Shown here one piece after another: positions 17,382 through 27,457 of a DNA stretch of 64,000 bases. This DNA is from Maricaulis salignorans (GTDB lineage Bacteria; Pseudomonadota; Alphaproteobacteria; Caulobacterales; Maricaulaceae). Below the pieces are notes generated by a model that saw only the letters and a list, made by a program, of their open reading frames with translations, did no database searches and had not been told where the DNA came from. How positions within the stretch are numbered: the stretch's first letter is position 1; each line of letters opens with the position of its first letter. The stretch spans positions 124,001-188,000 of the forward strand of contig NZ_FNHG01000001.1 of the NCBI RefSeq assembly GCF_900103475.1, given 5' to 3'. The translations under genes were made by a program, and so were the position numbers.

Positions 17382-17572
17382 CTGTAGGACGCGGCGTAAC
17401 CCTGCTTGCGGGCAGTTTTGTCCTGATTTCCATCCTTCTTGCCTGGCTGGTCCATCCCTGGTGGATATTCCTGGCGGTCTTCGTCGGGCTCAACCTGGTC
17501 CAGTCCAGCTTCACCGGCTTCTGCCCAGCGGCGAATATCCTGCGCGCGGTGGGGCTTCGCGGCGAAGTCTGA
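17378..17572 (+). CDS. Small two-helix membrane protein, DUF2892 (YgaP membrane domain-like)
   Basis: A 64-aa protein with two hydrophobic segments separated by LVHPWW and the conserved FTGFCPA motif with a single Cys of the DUF2892/YgaP C-terminal domain. GGGAG precedes the ATG, which overlaps the RND stop. In E. coli this domain is fused to rhodanese and binds or exports thiocyanate/sulfur species. Here rhodanese and DUF2892 are the first and last genes of the same operon with the RND pump between them. Confidence 0.85.
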   Translation: MTVGRGVTLLAGSFVLISILLAWLVHPWWIFLAVFVGLNLVQSSFTGFCPAANILRAVGLRGEV

Positions 17573-17719
17573 GTGGTTCGGGGCGACCGCATCCGGCGTT
17601 TCGTGCCTATCGGTCTGATTTGCCGATTGCCTGATTTGTCGGTTGATTGCGGCCCCGGTTATGCGGTCTGATTGGCGCAAGACAGATTTCGCCAACGTCC
17701 CGCCGAAAGACCCAGCGCC

Positions 17720-18955
17720 ATGAACCCAGCTCCGAGCCTGCCGCAGCGTATTGTGATTGTCGGCGCCGGCCATGCGGGCGGCGCCGTCGCGGCGCAATTG
17801 CGCCAGAGCGGATTTGCCGGCGCAATCACGCTGATCGGCGAGGAACCGGTCGTGCCCTATCAGCGTCCGCCCCTGTCCAAGGCCTGGCTGGCGGGCACCA
17901 GCAGTCTCGATCATGTCATCCTGCGGCCGGAAGACTGGTACAATGACAATGATGTCGACCTGCGGCTCGGCACCTGTGTCGCCCGTATCGACCGAACGGC
18001 GCGAGCGGTGATCCTCGGCGATGGCGAGGCTATCGGCTATGACGCGCTGGTCATCGCGACGGGCGCGCGGCCGCGCGTGCTCGGCCTGCCCGGCGAGGGT
18101 CTTACCGGCGTGCTCAGCCTGCGCAACCTGGCCGATGCCGAAGCGTTGAAGACCGCGATGATCCCCGGCAAGACCATCGTCTTGATCGGAGCAGGCTATA
18201 TCGGTCTGGAAGTCGCCGCCTCGGCCCGCAAGGCGGGTTTGAAAGCCATTATCGTGGAACGCGAGGCCCGCAGCGCCGCCCGCGTCGCCAGCGCAACCAT
18301 GTCGCAATTCCTTGAACGCTATCACCGCGATCATGAGGTCGAGTTCATCTTCAATGCCGCCGCCAAGGGCTTTGCCGGAACCGAGGCCGTAACGGCTGTC
18401 GAGCTGGCCGATGGCCGTGTGCTGGCCTGCGATCTGGTTCTGGTCGGTGCCGGGGTCGTGCCCAATGACGCGCTGGCACGGGAGGCCGGGCTGGAGTGCG
18501 GCAATGGCATAATTGTCGACGCCGAGGCGCGCACCAGTGATCCGGCGATCTTCGCCATTGGCGATGTCTCCTTCCGCCCGCTGGAACTCTACAACACGCA
18601 ATTCCGGCTCGAGAGCGTGCCCAATGCGCTGGAACAGGCGCGCTGCGTCGCTCATGTCCTGACGTCGACGTCGCCGCACGCGCCGGAAGTGCCCTGGTTC
18701 TGGTCGGATCAATATGATCTGAAAATCCAGCTCGCCGGCCTGCCGCTGGATGCGACCAGCCAGCTGGTGCGCGGCGATCCCGCGACGGGGAAGTTCGCCG
18801 TGTTTCACCTGCAGGGCAATCGAGTCCGGTCCGTCGAAGCGGTCAATGCACCGCCGGAATTCATGTTCGGGCGCAAACTGATCGCTGCCGGCACGCCGGT
18901 CGACCTGGAGCGGCTGGCCGACATTTCTGTATCGATGAAGCAGGTCGCGATCTGA
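17720..18955 (+). CDS. Rubredoxin/ferredoxin reductase-like FAD oxidoreductase
   Basis: NAD(P)H-dependent flavoprotein of 411 aa with FAD fold VIVGAGHAGGAVAAQLR, the NAD fold IVLIGAGYIGLEVAA, and the IFAIGDVS motif, followed by the C-terminal reductase domain containing PWFWSDQYDLKIQ. This is the layout of the reductases that feed ferredoxin or rubredoxin for P450s and Rieske oxygenases. No ferredoxin or oxygenase gene is adjacent. Start ATG 17720 with GAAAGA about 9 bp upstream. It lies 147 bp beyond the sulfide operon and may or may not belong to it. Confidence 0.85.
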   Translation: MNPAPSLPQRIVIVGAGHAGGAVAAQLRQSGFAGAITLIGEEPVVPYQRPPLSKAWLAGTSSLDHVILRPEDWYNDNDVDLRLGTCVARIDRTARAVILGDGEAIGYDALVIATGARPRVLGLPGEGLTGVLSLRNLADAEALKTAMIPGKTIVLIGAGYIGLEVAASARKAGLKAIIVEREARSAARVASATMSQFLERYHRDHEVEFIFNAAAKGFAGTEAVTAVELADGRVLACDLVLVGAGVVPNDALAREAGLECGNGIIVDAEARTSDPAIFAIGDVSFRPLELYNTQFRLESVPNALEQARCVAHVLTSTSPHAPEVPWFWSDQYDLKIQLAGLPLDATSQLVRGDPATGKFAVFHLQGNRVRSVEAVNAPPEFMFGRKLIAAGTPVDLERLADISVSMKQVAI

Positions 18956-19057
18956 TCCATACGTATATGTTGCGCTGCACAATAGGCGTTGACGGCTGGC
19001 GTTTTGACCGCGAATTTCGGCTCCTGGCTTGATTGAGCCGACAAGAAGGACCTGGCC

Positions 19058-19957
19058 ATGCCCGCAAGTGAAACGCCCGAAACCCGCAAGACACCCGCCG
19101 AGCTGATCGAAGGGCTTGAGCGTCTGCTGTCGGTCGAGAAGCTGGACACCGATCTTTATCGCGGTCTGCGCAATCCGGGCGGGCAGGGGCGGGTGTTTGG
19201 CGGCCAGGTGATCGCCCAGGCGCTGATGTCGGCGACCGGCTCGGTCGAACCCGGCCGGGTCGTGCATTCACTCCACGCTTATTTCATGCGGCCGGGCGAT
19301 GAAAACCTGCCGATCATCTGCCGCGTCGAGCGCGATTTTGACGGTCGCAGTTTTTCCACGCGGCGCGTCATCGCAATGCAGAATGGCAAGCCCATCCTCA
19401 ATCTGGCGGCGTCTTTCCAGATCCCCGAAGACGGGTTCAGCCATCAGGCCGAAATGCCCGATGTGCCGCAACCGGAAGACCTGCTCAGCGATGCCGAACT
19501 GATCCAGCGCGAGAGCGCCGAACTGCCGGAAGCCTTCGTGAAGGCGATGACGCGGCCACGTCCGATCGAAATGCGGGCGGTCAAGCCCTGGTCATTGCTG
19601 CGTCCGGAGCAGAGCGAGCCGGTCCGGCAGATCTGGATGCGGGCAGTGGCACCGATTGCCGGCGATCAGGTGATGCACCGCGCGATCATGACCTATGCCT
19701 CCGACATGGCCTTGCTGAGCACCAGTATGCAGCCGCACGGGGTCAGCTGGATCAGTCCCGGCATGCAGTCGGCCAGTCTGGATCATGCGCTGTGGCTGCA
19801 TGGCGATGTGCGCGCGGATGAGTGGATGCTCTACGTCACCGACAGTCCCTGGGCTGGCGGTGGCCGCGGCTTCAATCGCGGCCAGATCTTTTCCCGCGAC
19901 GGCCGTCTGATTGCCAGCACGGCGCAGGAAGGCCTGATCCGGCAGCGCCGGACCTAG
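19058..19957 (+). CDS. tesB: Acyl-CoA thioesterase II
   Basis: Double hot-dog thioesterase of 299 aa that hydrolyses medium and long acyl-CoAs. Landmarks are GGQVIAQAL, HSLHAYFMRPG, MTYASDMALL (with the catalytic Asp nearby), SLDHALWLH and STAQEGLIRQ (catalytic Gln). AAGGA lies before the ATG. The neighbouring regulator and FadJ-like gene suggest a small fatty-acid module, although the regulator gene is on the opposite strand. Confidence 0.92.
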   Translation: MPASETPETRKTPAELIEGLERLLSVEKLDTDLYRGLRNPGGQGRVFGGQVIAQALMSATGSVEPGRVVHSLHAYFMRPGDENLPIICRVERDFDGRSFSTRRVIAMQNGKPILNLAASFQIPEDGFSHQAEMPDVPQPEDLLSDAELIQRESAELPEAFVKAMTRPRPIEMRAVKPWSLLRPEQSEPVRQIWMRAVAPIAGDQVMHRAIMTYASDMALLSTSMQPHGVSWISPGMQSASLDHALWLHGDVRADEWMLYVTDSPWAGGGRGFNRGQIFSRDGRLIASTAQEGLIRQRRT

Positions 19958-19992
19958 GGCCGGCGCGTGGCTTTACCGGGTTCGCGCCCTAG
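19954..19992. terminator. Stop-codon-containing hairpin between tesB and the TetR gene
   Basis: CTAGGGC (19954-19960) pairs with GCCCTAG (19986-19992), and these arms include the TAG stops of both convergent genes. A competing inner pairing GGCGCG/CGCGCC (19962-19967 with 19983-19988) is also possible. No T tract, so the terminator role is tentative. Confidence 0.35.
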
Positions 19993-21245
19993 TCGACTGC
20001 AAAGTCGACGGGGTCCGCCAACAGGCCGTGGGCGACGGTCGAACCGTACAGGCTGATCGCCGTCGGATCCGGCAAGGTGGAGATCCAGCCGCGCAGATCA
20101 TAGGCCGCGTTGAGCGTGCCCATGACGACCTGGCTGGCGATCAGCGGGTCGAGGGCGCGGACAGAGCCTTCGGAAATGCCATCAATCATCATGCCCGCGA
20201 AGCGGCGCGCCAGCCGGGTCGAGCGCTCCAGCATGTCGGTCCGCCATTCGCTTGGCAGGACTTGCAAAGCCGTCGTGCGCAAGAGCGGAAAATCACTGCA
20301 CAGCTGGACATCCAGCAGGGTGGCGATGGCGGAGGCCAGCCGGTCGCGCTGGCTCCCATTGGCCTCGATGGCGGCGCGCTGCACCAGTTCGATCCGCTCA
20401 TGGCTGCGCCGGAAGCATTCCAGCACCAGTTCATCCTTGGCTTCCAGATGATGGTAGAAACTGCCCTTGGTGACATTCAGTTCTGACGCGATCTGCTCGA
20501 CCGAGGCGCCGCGATAACCTTTTTCATTGATCAGGCATGTGGCGGCGCGCGCGAAATTCTCCGGCATGCCCTCCGCTTCGGCTGTCCGGGACGGTGTCTT
20601 GACCGGCAGGAGTTGCGGCGTCCATGCAGCATCGGCCGGAGCAATGCCGTGCTCGAAAATCTCGATCATGCGGCGGCTGAGCCGCGGGTAGTCATCGACC
20701 GAATACAGGGCCAGCCAGCCGGGCAGCCAGAACATGTTCTGCACCAGGACATGGGCGCGGATCGTGCGCAGGATCTTGTCGCGTGCCGTCAGCGGCGGCG
20801 CGAAGAATTCGCGAACCTTGCGCAGCGCCCCGACATAACGGGCCGTCAGATCGGTGCGGAAGGGTTCGCCCAGTGCGCGGATATCCGAGAGGACGGTATA
20901 GGGACGTTCGCGATTGAGCTGGATGCGGGCGTGCAGCTCGAAATGCACCTGGACATAACGCGCGACGCGCGCCCGCGGCGTCGGCTGGGCGCCCGCGTCG
21001 CGGATCAGCTCCTCGAGCCGGTCGATCGAGCGGTCCAGAACGGCCGCTGCCAGCAATTCCTTGCGTTTGAAATAATAGGTCACGCTGGTGGTATTCAGCC
21101 CGACGAGCTCGGCGACATCGACAAAAGTCATGCCCTTGACGCCATGCCGGTTGATCAGCTGCGCCGCGGCATCGAGTATGCGTTCGCGCTTCTGCTGAAA
21201 GCGCTGCGTAGTGGCGTCGTCGCCCTGGTCATGTCTGGCATCCAT
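19989..21245 (-). CDS. Transcriptional regulator with two fused TetR modules
   Basis: The 418-aa protein contains two TetR-type DNA-binding domains. The first (about residues 20-66) has ILDAAAQLINRHG and VGLNTTSVTYYFKRKELL; the second (about 228-278) has FARAATCLINEKGY and LNVTKGSFYHHLEAKDEL. Each is followed by about 150 residues resembling a ligand-binding domain, so one chain holds two complete TetR-like halves. A single open frame with no sign of a join error. It is divergent from the FadJ-like gene (149 bp between starts), a natural target. Ligand unknown, perhaps an acyl-CoA. Confidence 0.85.
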   Translation of the reverse strand: MDARHDQGDDATTQRFQQKRERILDAAAQLINRHGVKGMTFVDVAELVGLNTTSVTYYFKRKELLAAAVLDRSIDRLEELIRDAGAQPTPRARVARYVQVHFELHARIQLNRERPYTVLSDIRALGEPFRTDLTARYVGALRKVREFFAPPLTARDKILRTIRAHVLVQNMFWLPGWLALYSVDDYPRLSRRMIEIFEHGIAPADAAWTPQLLPVKTPSRTAEAEGMPENFARAATCLINEKGYRGASVEQIASELNVTKGSFYHHLEAKDELVLECFRRSHERIELVQRAAIEANGSQRDRLASAIATLLDVQLCSDFPLLRTTALQVLPSEWRTDMLERSTRLARRFAGMMIDGISEGSVRALDPLIASQVVMGTLNAAYDLRGWISTLPDPTAISLYGSTVAHGLLADPVDFAVD

Positions 21246-21394
21246 ATCATCGGCTTAACAGAGTTTCGCGCGAGCGTCACCGAGTGCGGCAGATTGCACG
21301 TCTTGCGGCGCGTCCTGGCTTGGGGTCAAATCGGTTTGTCGCGCCGGTCTGGCGTTAGACGACTGAATTGAAACGGAATCGACAGGAGCGGCCC

Positions 21395-23452
21395 ATGTCT
21401 GTGATCACCACCCAACGCCACGGTGAGGTGCTTGTCATCATCTCCGACAATCCACCCGTCAACGCGCTCGGCCAGGCCGTCCGCGCGGGGCTGGCTGCAG
21501 GGATCGCCGAGGCGGCCGGCGATGACGCGATCAAGGCTGTGGTTATTCGCTGCGAAGGACGGACCTTCTTCGCGGGTGCCGACATAACCGAGTTCGGCAA
21601 GCCTCCGGTCGGCCCGTCATTGCCCGAAGTGGTGGATGCAATCGAGCAATGCCGCAAACCGGTGGTCGCCGCTATTCACGGCACGGCGCTGGGCGGCGGG
21701 TTGGAAGTCGCCCTGGGCTGCCACTACCGCATCGCAATTCCTTCAGCCAAGCTCGGTCTGCCGGAAGTGAAACTCGGGCTTCTGCCTGGCGCGGGTGGCA
21801 CGCAACGCCTGCCGCGCGTCGCCGGCGTGGCTGATGCGCTGACGATGATCGTCAGCGGCAATCCGGTGACCGCAGCCCGGGCGCTGGAGATCGGCCTGGT
21901 CGACCGGGTTGCCGATGCCGGCAGTCTGGCTGATGCGGCCATCGCCTTTGCCAGGGAGGTCGCCGGCGCGGCTGGCCACCCGGTCTCGAGCCTGCGCACT
22001 GACCGCATTGCCGAAGCGGCCAATCACCCGCAGGTCTTCGATAAATTCATCGCCGAAAACTCCCGCAAGCTGCACGGTTTCGATGCGCCGAAGGCCTGTA
22101 TCGAGGCCGTCCGGGCTGCGGTCGAATTGCCGTTTGAGCAGGGTGTCAAGCTGGAACGGGACCTGTTCATGAAGCTCGTCTCCGGCACCCAGTCCAGGGC
22201 GATGCGCCATCTCTTCTTCGCCGAACGCCAGGCGGCAAAGATCGATGGCATCCCGGCCGACACACCTGTGATCGATATCGCCCGGGTGGGGATTCTCGGT
22301 GCCGGCACGATGGGCGGCGGGATTGCGATGAATTTCCTCTCCGCCGGCCTGCCCGTAACCCTGGTCGAACGTGAACAGGCGGCGCTGGATCGCGGCGTTG
22401 CCACCATTCGCAAGAATTACGAACGCACCGCAGCGCGCGGCCGCATGACGACAGAGCAGGTCGAGCAGGCCATGGGCTTGCTGACCCCGACGCTGGATTA
22501 CGGGGACCTCGCCGATTGCGATCTGGTGATCGAGGCGGTGTTCGAACTGATGGAGATCAAGAAAGAGGTCTTTCGCCGTCTGGATGGCATCGTGAAGCCC
22601 GGCGCCATCCTCGCCTCCAACACCAGTTATCTCAATATCGACGAGATGGCCGCCGAGACGGAACGGCCCGAAGCCGTGGTCGGTCTGCACTTCTTCTCGC
22701 CGGCCAATATCATGCGCCTGCTCGAAGTCGTGCGCGGTGCCAGCACCTCGCCTTCCGTTCTCAAGACGGTGATGGGTCTGGCCAAAAGGATCGGCAAGAT
22801 TGCCGTCGTTTCCGGCGTCTGCCCCGGCTTCATCGGCAACCGCATGCTCAGCCCGCGTCAGACCGAGGCGCAAAAGCTTCTGCTTGAAGGCGCGACGCCA
22901 TGGGAGGTTGATGCCGCCCTGACCGAATTCGGTTTTCCGATGGGCCCTTTCCAGATGGCCGATCTGGCCGGGCTGGATCTGGGCTGGACCGCGGAAGGCT
23001 CGACCAGTTCGACCATTCGCGAAGTCCTGTGCGAGCGCGGGCGGCGGGGCCAGAAGACCTCGAAAGGCTTCTATGATTACGACGAGAACCGTCGCGGCTC
23101 GCCCTCACCTGAGACCGAGACGATAATCGCGGACTTCGCGGCGAAGAGCGGCCTGCCGCAGCGCAAGTTCTCGGGCGATGAGATTCGTGAGCGCCTGCTC
23201 TATCCGATGATCAATGAGGGCGCGAAAATCCTCGAGGAGGGCATGGCCCAACGCGCCTCGGACATCGATATCGTCTGGCTCAATGGCTATGGCTGGCCGG
23301 CCTTTACCGGTGGTCCGATGTTCTGGGCCGATACGATCGGGCTGAAGGTTGTGCTCGAGGGGCTGGCCCGACATGCCCGCGCGCTGGGGCCGGACTTTAC
23401 AGTTTCGAGCCTGTTGCGAAGCAAAGCCGAGGCCGGCGAAACCTTCAACTGA
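21395..23452 (+). CDS. Enoyl-CoA hydratase/3-hydroxyacyl-CoA dehydrogenase (FadJ-like)
   Basis: Bifunctional beta-oxidation enzyme of 685 aa. The N-terminal crotonase domain has [12 protein letters not shown] and the second catalytic Glu in [14 protein letters not shown]. The central NAD-binding domain starts [14 protein letters not shown], with [12 protein letters not shown]. Two C-terminal HAD domains follow ([20 protein letters not shown]). ATG 21395 has AGGAG 6 bp upstream. A clear paralogue is encoded at 51679-53763. Probably repressed by the divergent double-TetR regulator. Confidence 0.93.
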   Translation: MSVITTQRHGEVLVIISDNPPVNALGQAVRAGLAAGIAEAAGDDAIKAVVIRCEGRTFFAGADITEFGKPPVGPSLPEVVDAIEQCRKPVVAAIHGTALGGGLEVALGCHYRIAIPSAKLGLPEVKLGLLPGAGGTQRLPRVAGVADALTMIVSGNPVTAARALEIGLVDRVADAGSLADAAIAFAREVAGAAGHPVSSLRTDRIAEAANHPQVFDKFIAENSRKLHGFDAPKACIEAVRAAVELPFEQGVKLERDLFMKLVSGTQSRAMRHLFFAERQAAKIDGIPADTPVIDIARVGILGAGTMGGGIAMNFLSAGLPVTLVEREQAALDRGVATIRKNYERTAARGRMTTEQVEQAMGLLTPTLDYGDLADCDLVIEAVFELMEIKKEVFRRLDGIVKPGAILASNTSYLNIDEMAAETERPEAVVGLHFFSPANIMRLLEVVRGASTSPSVLKTVMGLAKRIGKIAVVSGVCPGFIGNRMLSPRQTEAQKLLLEGATPWEVDAALTEFGFPMGPFQMADLAGLDLGWTAEGSTSSTIREVLCERGRRGQKTSKGFYDYDENRRGSPSPETETIIADFAAKSGLPQRKFSGDEIRERLLYPMINEGAKILEEGMAQRASDIDIVWLNGYGWPAFTGGPMFWADTIGLKVVLEGLARHARALGPDFTVSSLLRSKAEAGETFN

Positions 23453-23457
23453 ACATG

Positions 23458-23492
23458 AAAACGGCCGGCGGGATTGCCCCGCCGGCCGTTTT
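23458..23492. terminator. Strong bidirectional intrinsic terminator
   Basis: A perfect 15-bp stem (23458-23472 with 23478-23492), 5-nt loop, A-run on the left and T-run on the right, sits between the convergent FadJ-like and putP genes. It should end transcription from both sides. Confidence 0.9.
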
Positions 23493-23512
23493 GGTCTGTT
23501 TGCCGATGGGCG

Positions 23513-25021
23513 CTATTTCGGCGCGATAACGCCGGTGCGCATGGCTTCCTTCATGGTGTCGAAATCCTCGGTCAGCTCGCTGGTTGGCGTGCGGGTGGCG
23601 AAGCCGACCACGAGGGTGACGATCAGGCTGAGCGCGAAGCCCGGCACCATTTCATACATCACGTCGGACGGGCGCATGCCGCCGATCTCGAATGGTGCGT
23701 AGATCCAGATCAGCACTGTTGCCGCACCGGTGACCATGCCGGCCAGCGCTGCATTACGGGTCATGCCGCGCCAGAACAGGCTCAGCAGGATGAGCGGGCC
23801 GAAAGCGGCGCCGAAGCCGGCCCAGGCATTGGAGACCAGTGAGAGGATGGTGCTCGACCGGTCAAAGGCCAGCGCAATGGCGACCAGGGAGACGGCCAGA
23901 ACCGAGAACCGCCCGACCAGGACGAGTTCCGTCTGGCTCGCCCCGCGGCGCACGAAATGTTTGTAGAAATCCTCGGTCAGCGAGCTGGAGGAGACCAGAA
24001 GCTGGGAGGAGATCGTGCTCATGATCGCGGCCAGGATGGCGGCGAGCAGGAAGCCGCCGACCAGCGGGTGGAAGAGGACCTGGGAGAGCAGGATGAAGAT
24101 CGTCTCCGGATCGGTCAGGGCGGCACCGGTCGAAGTGACATAGGCGAGGCCGAGAATACCGGTGGCAACGGCACCGATCAGGGTGACGAGCATCCAGCTC
24201 ATGCCGATATAACGCGCGGCGCGGACTTCCTTCAGCGTGGCGATGGCCATGAAGCGGACAATGATGTGTGGCTGGCCAAAATAGCCCAGGCCCCAGGCCA
24301 TGCTCGAGATGACGCCGAGCACTGTGACGCCGGTGGTCATCTGCAACAGGGTTGGATCGATACTATTGATTTCCGCCAGGATGGGATCGCTGCCACCCAG
24401 CACCATATAGGTGACGATCGGAACCGTGATCAGGGCGACAAACATGATGCAGCCCTGGACGAAATCGGTCAGCGACACGGCGAGGAAGCCGCCGAACAAT
24501 GTGTAGGCGACGACGACACCGGCGGTGAGGAACAGCCCGATCTCATAGCTCAGCCCGAAGGAAGCCTCGAACAGCTTGCCGCCGGCAACAACACCGGCCG
24601 AGGTGTAGAGGGTGAAGAAGACAACGATGACCAGCGAGGAAATGACGCGCAGCAGGCGTGACTTGTCCTTGAAGCGCTTCTCGAAGAAATCCGGGATGGT
24701 GATCGCGTCATCGGCAATCTCGGTATAGGCGCGCAGGCGCGGTGCCACGAGCTTGTAGTTGAGATAGGCGCCGATCAGCAGACCCACCGCGATCCACGCA
24801 CTGCTCATCCCCGAGACATAGATGGCGCCGGGCAGGCCCATCAGCATCCAGCCGCTCATATCCGACGCGCCCGCTGACAATGCCGCCACAGCCGGGTGCA
24901 ATTGCCGGCCGCCCAGCATGTATTCGGCGACATTGCTGGTCGATTTTCGGTAGGCGTAATAGCCAATCGCCATCATCAGGATGAAATAGAGGGCGAGGGA
25001 AATCAGGGCTTCGGTTTGCAT
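23513..25021 (-). CDS. putP: Sodium/proline symporter PutP
   Basis: Sodium:solute symporter of 502 aa with about 13 membrane helices. The N-terminus ALYFILMMAIGYYAYR and the segment LSAGASDMSGWMLMGLPG are characteristic of PutP, with the Na+/proline-binding Ser/Asp residues in the latter. It is the third gene of a leftward set proC-proA-putP (51 bp after proA), which supports proline as substrate and a link to osmoprotection. Confidence 0.9.
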   Translation of the reverse strand: MQTEALISLALYFILMMAIGYYAYRKSTSNVAEYMLGGRQLHPAVAALSAGASDMSGWMLMGLPGAIYVSGMSSAWIAVGLLIGAYLNYKLVAPRLRAYTEIADDAITIPDFFEKRFKDKSRLLRVISSLVIVVFFTLYTSAGVVAGGKLFEASFGLSYEIGLFLTAGVVVAYTLFGGFLAVSLTDFVQGCIMFVALITVPIVTYMVLGGSDPILAEINSIDPTLLQMTTGVTVLGVISSMAWGLGYFGQPHIIVRFMAIATLKEVRAARYIGMSWMLVTLIGAVATGILGLAYVTSTGAALTDPETIFILLSQVLFHPLVGGFLLAAILAAIMSTISSQLLVSSSSLTEDFYKHFVRRGASQTELVLVGRFSVLAVSLVAIALAFDRSSTILSLVSNAWAGFGAAFGPLILLSLFWRGMTRNAALAGMVTGAATVLIWIYAPFEIGGMRPSDVMYEMVPGFALSLIVTLVVGFATRTPTSELTEDFDTMKEAMRTGVIAPK

Positions 25022-25072
25022 GTCACGCTCACGATCATGGATTGGGAGTTGTCTGGGCGGCGGTCAGGGACC

Positions 25073-26329
25073 TTATGGCCGGGTCTGGCCGTCGCCGAGG
25101 ACGAGATATTTGTAGATGGTCAATTGCTCGAGTCCGACCGGGCCGCGCGCATGCATCTTGCCGGTGGCAATGCCAATCTCCGCCCCCATGCCGAACTCGC
25201 CCCCGTCGGAAAACTGGGTCGAAGCATTATGCATCACGACCGCAGAGTCGATAGTGCGCAGGAATGCGGCGGCAGTCTCGCTGTCTTCGGTGATGATGGC
25301 ATCGGTATGATGCGAGGAATGGGCCTCGATGAATGTCATGGCTTCGGCCGCGTCATCGACCAGTTTCACCGACAGGATGGCATCGAGATATTCAGTGTCC
25401 CAGTCCTCGTCGGAGGCCGGCTTGATGCGGGCGTCGATGGCGATGGATTCGGCCTCGCCGCGCACTTCGCAGGCCCCGAGGGCGTCGAGCAGGCCGGGCA
25501 GGTATTGTCCCGCAATCGCCCGGTCGACGACCAGGCTTTCAGTGGCACCGCAAACGCCGGTGCGGCGCAGCTTGGCATTGACGACGACGGCGGTCGCCTT
25601 GGCCAGGTCGGCGGCGCTGTGGATATAGGTGTGCACATTGCCATCGAGATGAAGCAGGGTGGGCACGCGCGCTTCGCGCTGGACCAGGGAGACCAGGCCC
25701 TTGCCGCCGCGCGGGATGACGAGATCAACATAGTCGGCGCAATGCAGCAGGAATTTCACCGCGTCGCGATCTGTGGTGTCGACCAGCTGGACGGCGTCTT
25801 CGGGCAGACCGGCCGCTTTCAGGCCGGCGGCAAGGCAGGCGACGATCTGGCGCGTTGAATTGAGGCTTTCCGAACCGCCGCGCAGGATAATGGCATTGCC
25901 CGATTTCAGGCAGAGCGCGCCGGCATCGGCGCCGACATTCGGGCGTGATTCATAGACCATGGCGATGACGCCGATTGGCACGGAGATGCGTTCGACGACG
26001 AGCCCGTTGGGGCGTTCGAAGCGGGCCAGCTTGCGACCGACCGGGTCGGGCAGGTCTGCGATCTGTTCCAGCGCCGAGGCCATCGCCTCGATCCGGCCGG
26101 CATCGAGCACGAGGCGGTCGATGAAAGCGGCATTCTTGCCTTTGCCGGCAACGCTTTCGACATCCTTGCGATTGGCGTCGAGCAAAGCGGGCATGGTCTC
26201 GCGCAGCGCCTTGGCGGTGGCGCGCAGGGCGGTATTCTTCTGTTCTGTGGTGGCTCCGGCGAGAGCGCCGGCGGCTTGCCTGGCCTTGCGGCCCAGCTCA
26301 TTCACATAGTCTTGCACGGTCTCGGACAT
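25073..26329 (-). CDS. proA: Gamma-glutamyl phosphate reductase ProA
   Basis: Second enzyme of proline synthesis, reducing gamma-glutamyl phosphate to the semialdehyde with NADPH. Length 418 aa, normal. Landmarks are [25 protein letters not shown] and the catalytic Cys in [11 protein letters not shown]. Preceded by proC at 50 bp and followed by putP at 51 bp, all leftward. Confidence 0.95.
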   Translation of the reverse strand: MSETVQDYVNELGRKARQAAGALAGATTEQKNTALRATAKALRETMPALLDANRKDVESVAGKGKNAAFIDRLVLDAGRIEAMASALEQIADLPDPVGRKLARFERPNGLVVERISVPIGVIAMVYESRPNVGADAGALCLKSGNAIILRGGSESLNSTRQIVACLAAGLKAAGLPEDAVQLVDTTDRDAVKFLLHCADYVDLVIPRGGKGLVSLVQREARVPTLLHLDGNVHTYIHSAADLAKATAVVVNAKLRRTGVCGATESLVVDRAIAGQYLPGLLDALGACEVRGEAESIAIDARIKPASDEDWDTEYLDAILSVKLVDDAAEAMTFIEAHSSHHTDAIITEDSETAAAFLRTIDSAVVMHNASTQFSDGGEFGMGAEIGIATGKMHARGPVGLEQLTIYKYLVLGDGQTRP

Positions 26330-26379
26330 TATTTTCCTTGTGGTCTGTCTGGTGGTGATGGGCGGGCAGGCGGCGACTG

Positions 26380-27159
26380 TTATCGCAGCTCTATGGCCCG
26401 CGCGTAAGCGGCCTTGGTGGTGTTTTCGAGCAGCGTGTCGAGCTGTCCGTCCTGCATCAGGGCTTCAAGCCCGGCCTGGGTCGTTCCGTTCTTGCTCGTG
26501 ACATCCTTGCGCAGGGTCTCGAGCGACTGGTCGGATTGCCGTGCCATCTCGATGGCACCGGCCATGGTGTCGAGCACCAGGGTTCGTGCCGTCGCCGTGT
26601 CGAAGCCCAGGGCTTCGGCCGCGGCGACATAGCTGCGGGCAATTTCGAACACATAGCCTGAACCGCTGCCGGCGACGGCTGTGATACGGTCGATCTGGTC
26701 TTCATCCTCGACCCAGATCGCCGAGCCGGTTGCGCTCGCCAGTGCCGTTGCGGCCTCGCGATGAGCGGTTGTGCACGTCGCATTGGCGAACAGGCCGTTG
26801 ACGCCCTGGCCGATCATTGCCGGCAAATTGGGCATCAGCCGGATCACTGGGCTCTCGCCGATCAGGGCGGTTATGCGGGCACTGGAATAGCCCGCGGCAA
26901 TCGAGACGAGGCAGCCATCCGGTGCCAGATGCGGCATATAGGGTGGCAGTGCCGTATCGATCATTTGCGGTTTCACCGCGATCAGCACCATATCAAACAG
27001 GCGTTCACCCAGTTCTGCGGGCGAGCGCACATGCTCGACGCCCGGCGGCACGGAGCCGCCATTGGGTGAGGCGACGGTGAAACGCGCAATATCTGACTGG
27101 AGCCAGCGGCGCAGCATGGCGCCGCCCATTTTTCCGCACCCGATCAACAAGATCTGCAT
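26380..27159 (-). CDS. proC: Pyrroline-5-carboxylate reductase ProC
   Basis: Final enzyme of proline synthesis (259 aa). N-terminal Rossmann motif [12 protein letters not shown], then AVKPQ, and the C-terminal [11 protein letters not shown] and [14 protein letters not shown] segments typical of ProC. ATG 27159 with GAGG 7 bp upstream is preferred over the adjacent TTG at 27162. First gene of the leftward proline operon and divergent from proB. Confidence 0.94.
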   Translation of the reverse strand: MQILLIGCGKMGGAMLRRWLQSDIARFTVASPNGGSVPPGVEHVRSPAELGERLFDMVLIAVKPQMIDTALPPYMPHLAPDGCLVSIAAGYSSARITALIGESPVIRLMPNLPAMIGQGVNGLFANATCTTAHREAATALASATGSAIWVEDEDQIDRITAVAGSGSGYVFEIARSYVAAAEALGFDTATARTLVLDTMAGAIEMARQSDQSLETLRKDVTSKNGTTQAGLEALMQDGQLDTLLENTTKAAYARAIELR

Positions 27160-27162
27160 CAA

Positions 27163-27457
27163 TAATCCTCTGTCACGACCTGCTGGGCGGCCATCACAGA
27201 AGCTGGGCTAGCACTGGCCTGCGGTCATTTCAGAGCGTGTAGTATCTTATAAGCAAAGCGAACGCAAATTTCTCACAGAGTCCAATACCGTATCGAATTT
27301 GTGAGTAAGGGCAGAAGCGTTAAAGGGCAAAATTAGGGCAAGAGATGATATAATGTATTTGCCATTACAGGAGTCGGTTGGTTGAAATGCGGTTCGTATT
27401 CCCGTATAGACTGATCAACCCACAAAATTTCCCCCTGATATCGAACGGAGACCTGTT
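27163..27457. other. AT-richer proC/proB intergenic region
   Basis: About 295 bp with visibly lower GC than the flanking genes and no open frame of note. It must hold the promoters for both proline units. An arm pair CTCACA (27272-27277) and TGTGAG (27300-27305) is present, but it is short and may be chance. Confidence 0.5.
27346..27354 (+). promoter_or_regulatory. Extended -10 promoter of proB
   Basis: TGATATAAT at 27346-27354 is a perfect TGnTATAAT extended -10 element. No good -35 is seen at 16-18 bp, which is usual for extended -10 promoters. Transcription would start near 27361, giving a leader of about 97 nt before proB. Confidence 0.65.

Noticed and set aside
17363-19267. A 634-codon minus-strand frame across 17.4-19.3 kb
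   Set aside because: It runs antisense to the flavoprotein gene and the start of tesB, both with clear motifs and ribosome sites. The antisense product has no recognisable family.
27272-27305. CTCACA/TGTGAG inverted arms in the proC/proB region as an operator
   Set aside because: Only 6 bp per arm with a 22-bp gap, no second copy elsewhere and no neighbouring regulator. Likely chance.
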